Positions 32,533 to 34,816 of a stretch of 34,816 nucleotides of DNA are shown piece after piece; position 1 is the first letter of the stretch; the number at the start of each line of letters is the position of its first letter. Position numbers and translations under genes: made by a program. The notes below the pieces were generated by a model, which was given only the letters and a program-made list of their open reading frames with translations, was not told the DNA's origin and searched no databases. Source of the stretch: Bryobacterales bacterium (GTDB lineage: Bacteria; Acidobacteriota; Terriglobia; Bryobacterales; Bryobacteraceae); contig JAFAQY010000137.1 in NCBI GenBank assembly GCA_019261985.1, positions 1-34,816 on the forward strand. The letters run 5' to 3'.

Positions 32533-34816
32533 CTATTCGTAGCGCAGTGCCCGTATGGGGTCCACGCGGCTCGCGCGCAATGCAGGCACATAACCCGCGA
32601 TGCATGCGATCGCGGCCAATCCACTGGTGGCGAGCGCGATCGTCGCAGGATCGTTCGGCGCGACCCCATAAAGCTGCGCGCGGACTAGCTGTGTCAAACC
32701 GAACGCGGCAGGCAAGGCCAAGCCCACGCCGAGCGCGACCAGGATCAGTACCTCTCTCATTACCATCCAAATCACGCTTCGCTCCACGGCTCCAAGCGCC
32801 ATTCGAATGCCGATCTCGCGCGTCCGCCGCGCGACCGAATACGCCATCACGCCGTAAAGCCCGATCGTCGTGGTAAGAATCGCCAAGAAACCGAACACCG
32901 CGGATAGGTTCGCCGTCATCCGCTCGGTCACCAGCGTATCGTTGATGTCTTCGGAAACCGTCCGCATGCCCGTAATCGGCAGGCCGGAGTCCATCTCACG
33001 GACCTTGGCTCGCAGGGCGCTGAACATCGCCGCGGGATCTGCCGCACTGCGCACGAAAACCGTCATCCCGAACGGAAAATCTGACGCGAGGTAAGGCTGG
33101 AATGCCTGATCCGGGATCTCATTGCGCAAGTTCATGTACTTTATGTCCTTCACCACGCCGATGATCTCCATATCCGTTTTGGTGCCGGGGTCGATGCCGT
33201 ATCCGATGTGCCGGCCCAACGCGTTTCGCCCGTTGAAATAGCGCTTCACGAAGGATTCATTAACCATGACTTTGGTGGGGACCTTGCTGTTCGGCCTATC
33301 GGGCGAATGCAACACCTGGTCGCGATCCTGCGAAGTAAAATCCCGCCCGGCGATGATAGGGACTCCCAACGTCGCGAAATAGTTCGGACTGATCCAATTC
33401 ATAAATGCATCCGGGCGGTCGCCGGGCCGCGGCGTATAGCCTTCAATCGTCATCCAGGAGTCCGACTCGTTATCTTTTAGGATTCGGATAGCCGCGAGGC
33501 CAACGGATTGAACGCCAGGAAGCGCTCGCAAGTTGGCGGTGAGGTCCTGGAAGAACTGCTGCGAGCGCTCCACCTTGTAACCGATTAGCGCCGGGTTCAA
33601 GTCGAAAGCGATCAGCCGTTCCACCGTGAACCCCGGCCCCAGGTTCCGCAGGTTGCCGAGGCTCTTCCAGAACAAGCCCGCGCCGAGCAGCAGCACCAAA
33701 GACAACATCACTTGTGCAGCCACCAGCGCCTTGCGAAGCCTGACGTTTCCCCCGCCCACCACCGCGCAGGCCTGCTCCTTCAGGGAGCGGGCAATGTCCG
33801 GTTTCGACGCGCGGAATGCGGGAATGAGGCCGAACAATAGCCCCGTCACAACCGTCACCGCGAGGGTGAACAACAGCACCCGGTAATCGAGCGCGGCTGA
33901 AATATTGACTCCCGGCGAATCGGAGGGCACGAAGGCGGCCAGCAGCAGCTTATCCGCGCCATAGGCCAGAACCAAGCCGCATATCGCTCCAACAAACGAC
34001 AGCACAAGGCTCTCCGTAAGAAGCTGCCGCACGATGCGCCCACGGCCGGATCCGACCGCCAGCCTTATTGCCATCTCTCGCTCCCGCCCCGCGGCCCGGG
34101 CCAACAGAAGACTTGCCAAATTCACGCATGCGATCACCAGAACCGTCGCGCTGATCGCCATCAGCACCCACAGCGGCGCCTGCAGACGCTGGCGCAAAAA
34201 GGACCGGCCCTGCCCGCCGGGAAGCAGGTCCATGTAGCATTGCAAAAACTGCTTGCGGACAACATCAGATGCGTTGCGAAACGCCGGTTCGCGCACCTCC
34301 ATTTCGAGCATCGAATGCATGAACGGCTGAAGCGATGCCTTGGCTCGTTCCAGCGTCATACCCGGTTTCAGCCGGCCGAACGCATTCACCCATCGCGTGC
34401 GCCGCGTAGTAAGGAAGTCCTTCTGCGCGGGCATCATGTCCGGCTGCATCATAAGAGGCACGAAAATCTGCGTGGCGTTTCCAATGTCGACGCCGTCGAA
34501 TCCGCTCTGCGCAACGCCGAGAATGATCATGGGCACATTGTTTATCGATACTTTTTTGCCCAGAACCTTCGGGTCCTTCGCGAAGTGGGTTTCCCAGAAC
34601 TTGTAACTCAGCACAACCAGCGGGTGCCCGCTCGGCGTGCGGTCATCGTCCGGGCCAAAGGTGCGTCCGATAGCAGCTCGGACTCCCATCGCGGGGAAAT
34701 AAGTGCCGGACACCATTTCTCCCTGCACCCGCTCGGTGCCGTGATCCACGGTAAAGCTGGGGGAGAATGAAAACCTTCCGAACATGTCTGTGAACGCCTC
34801 ATTATGATCCTGGAAA
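32533..34816 (-). CDS. duplicated FtsX/MacB-type ABC permease (ADOP), 5' end outside window
   Basis: At least 761 residues are visible; the frame is open to the right edge, where FQDHNEAFTDMFGRF continues a MacB periplasmic core domain. Order: periplasmic core; FtsX block 1 (WVLMAISATVLVIACVNLASLLLA with AAGREREMAIRLAVGSGRG); helices near LRKALVAAQVMLSLVLLLGAGL; second periplasmic core (PNYFATLGVPIIAGRDF); FtsX block 2 (LSAVFGFLAILTTTIGLYGVMA with RRTREIGIRMALGA); and the closing PALRASRVDPIRALRYE. This is the acidobacterial duplicated orphan permease layout. It lacks a neighbouring ATPase in view, as is usual. Export of a peptide or lipid, or a mechanotransmission role, is unproven. Confidence 0.88.
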   Translation of the reverse strand, partial: FQDHNEAFTDMFGRFSFSPSFTVDHGTERVQGEMVSGTYFPAMGVRAAIGRTFGPDDDRTPSGHPLVVLSYKFWETHFAKDPKVLGKKVSINNVPMIILGVAQSGFDGVDIGNATQIFVPLMMQPDMMPAQKDFLTTRRTRWVNAFGRLKPGMTLERAKASLQPFMHSMLEMEVREPAFRNASDVVRKQFLQCYMDLLPGGQGRSFLRQRLQAPLWVLMAISATVLVIACVNLASLLLARAAGREREMAIRLAVGSGRGRIVRQLLTESLVLSFVGAICGLVLAYGADKLLLAAFVPSDSPGVNISAALDYRVLLFTLAVTVVTGLLFGLIPAFRASKPDIARSLKEQACAVVGGGNVRLRKALVAAQVMLSLVLLLGAGLFWKSLGNLRNLGPGFTVERLIAFDLNPALIGYKVERSQQFFQDLTANLRALPGVQSVGLAAIRILKDNESDSWMTIEGYTPRPGDRPDAFMNWISPNYFATLGVPIIAGRDFTSQDRDQVLHSPDRPNSKVPTKVMVNESFVKRYFNGRNALGRHIGYGIDPGTKTDMEIIGVVKDIKYMNLRNEIPDQAFQPYLASDFPFGMTVFVRSAADPAAMFSALRAKVREMDSGLPITGMRTVSEDINDTLVTERMTANLSAVFGFLAILTTTIGLYGVMAYSVARRTREIGIRMALGAVERSVIWMVMREVLILVALGVGLALPAAFGLTQLVRAQLYGVAPNDPATIALATSGLAAIACIAGYVPALRASRVDPIRALRYE

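Overview
The window looks like a chromosomal segment of an acidobacterium close to Solibacter/Bryobacter. Four things point there: a 1255-residue Oar-like TonB-dependent receptor with an N-terminal carboxypeptidase-regulatory domain; a secreted protein with the TIGR03437 ('Solibacter C-terminal') domain; an ECF sigma factor overlapping a membrane Ser/Thr kinase with TPRs; and a duplicated FtsX/MacB permease (ADOP type). Most genes are GC-rich and have ordinary start signals. No rRNA, tRNA or CRISPR array was seen. This taxonomic reading rests on protein families recognised by eye; no search was run.

Layout. 1-2525: a complete insertion sequence (156-2258) with 13-bp perfect terminal inverted repeats and a 10-bp target duplication. 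It carries a DUF6788-type gene and a DDE transposase, and it landed just upstream of a leftward gene that runs off the left edge. 2526-8745: the TonB receptor and two leftward secreted proteins. 8944-12007: sigma factor and kinase. 12157-13059: a two-domain VOC/PhnB-like protein. 13056-16653: a tight leftward operon of FAD-dependent oxygenase, NodB-type deacetylase, acyl carrier protein and ketosynthase. 16779-18995: a 738-residue orphan protein, divergent from that operon. 18992-21768: a leftward operon of two CoA-transferase subunits and maleylacetate reductase, which is the lower part of a hydroxyquinol/resorcinol-type route to 3-oxoadipyl-CoA. 21880-26296: a small membrane protein, an uncharacterised 180-residue protein, and a leftward amidohydrolase-esterase pair. 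26487-28406: an HD-domain gene whose 3' end recurs about 0.9 kb downstream, with a ParDE-like toxin-antitoxin pair (toxin frameshifted) between the two copies. 28407-34816: a GT-C membrane glycosyltransferase, an acidobacterial secreted protein, a truncated RibD-C reductase remnant, a frameshifted serpin and the ADOP permease, which runs off the right edge.

The most interesting points are the ketosynthase/ACP/deacetylase/oxygenase cassette, which resembles nodE/nodF/nodB in composition, with its divergent orphan neighbour; the exact IS boundaries; the toxin-antitoxin pair between diverged segment copies; and a family of double-hairpin intergenic repeats (four copies), one supplying the C-terminal codons of a gene and one sitting where a reductase gene is truncated. 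Two single-base-type frameshifts (toxin and serpin) lie within 5 kb, so local sequence accuracy needs checking.
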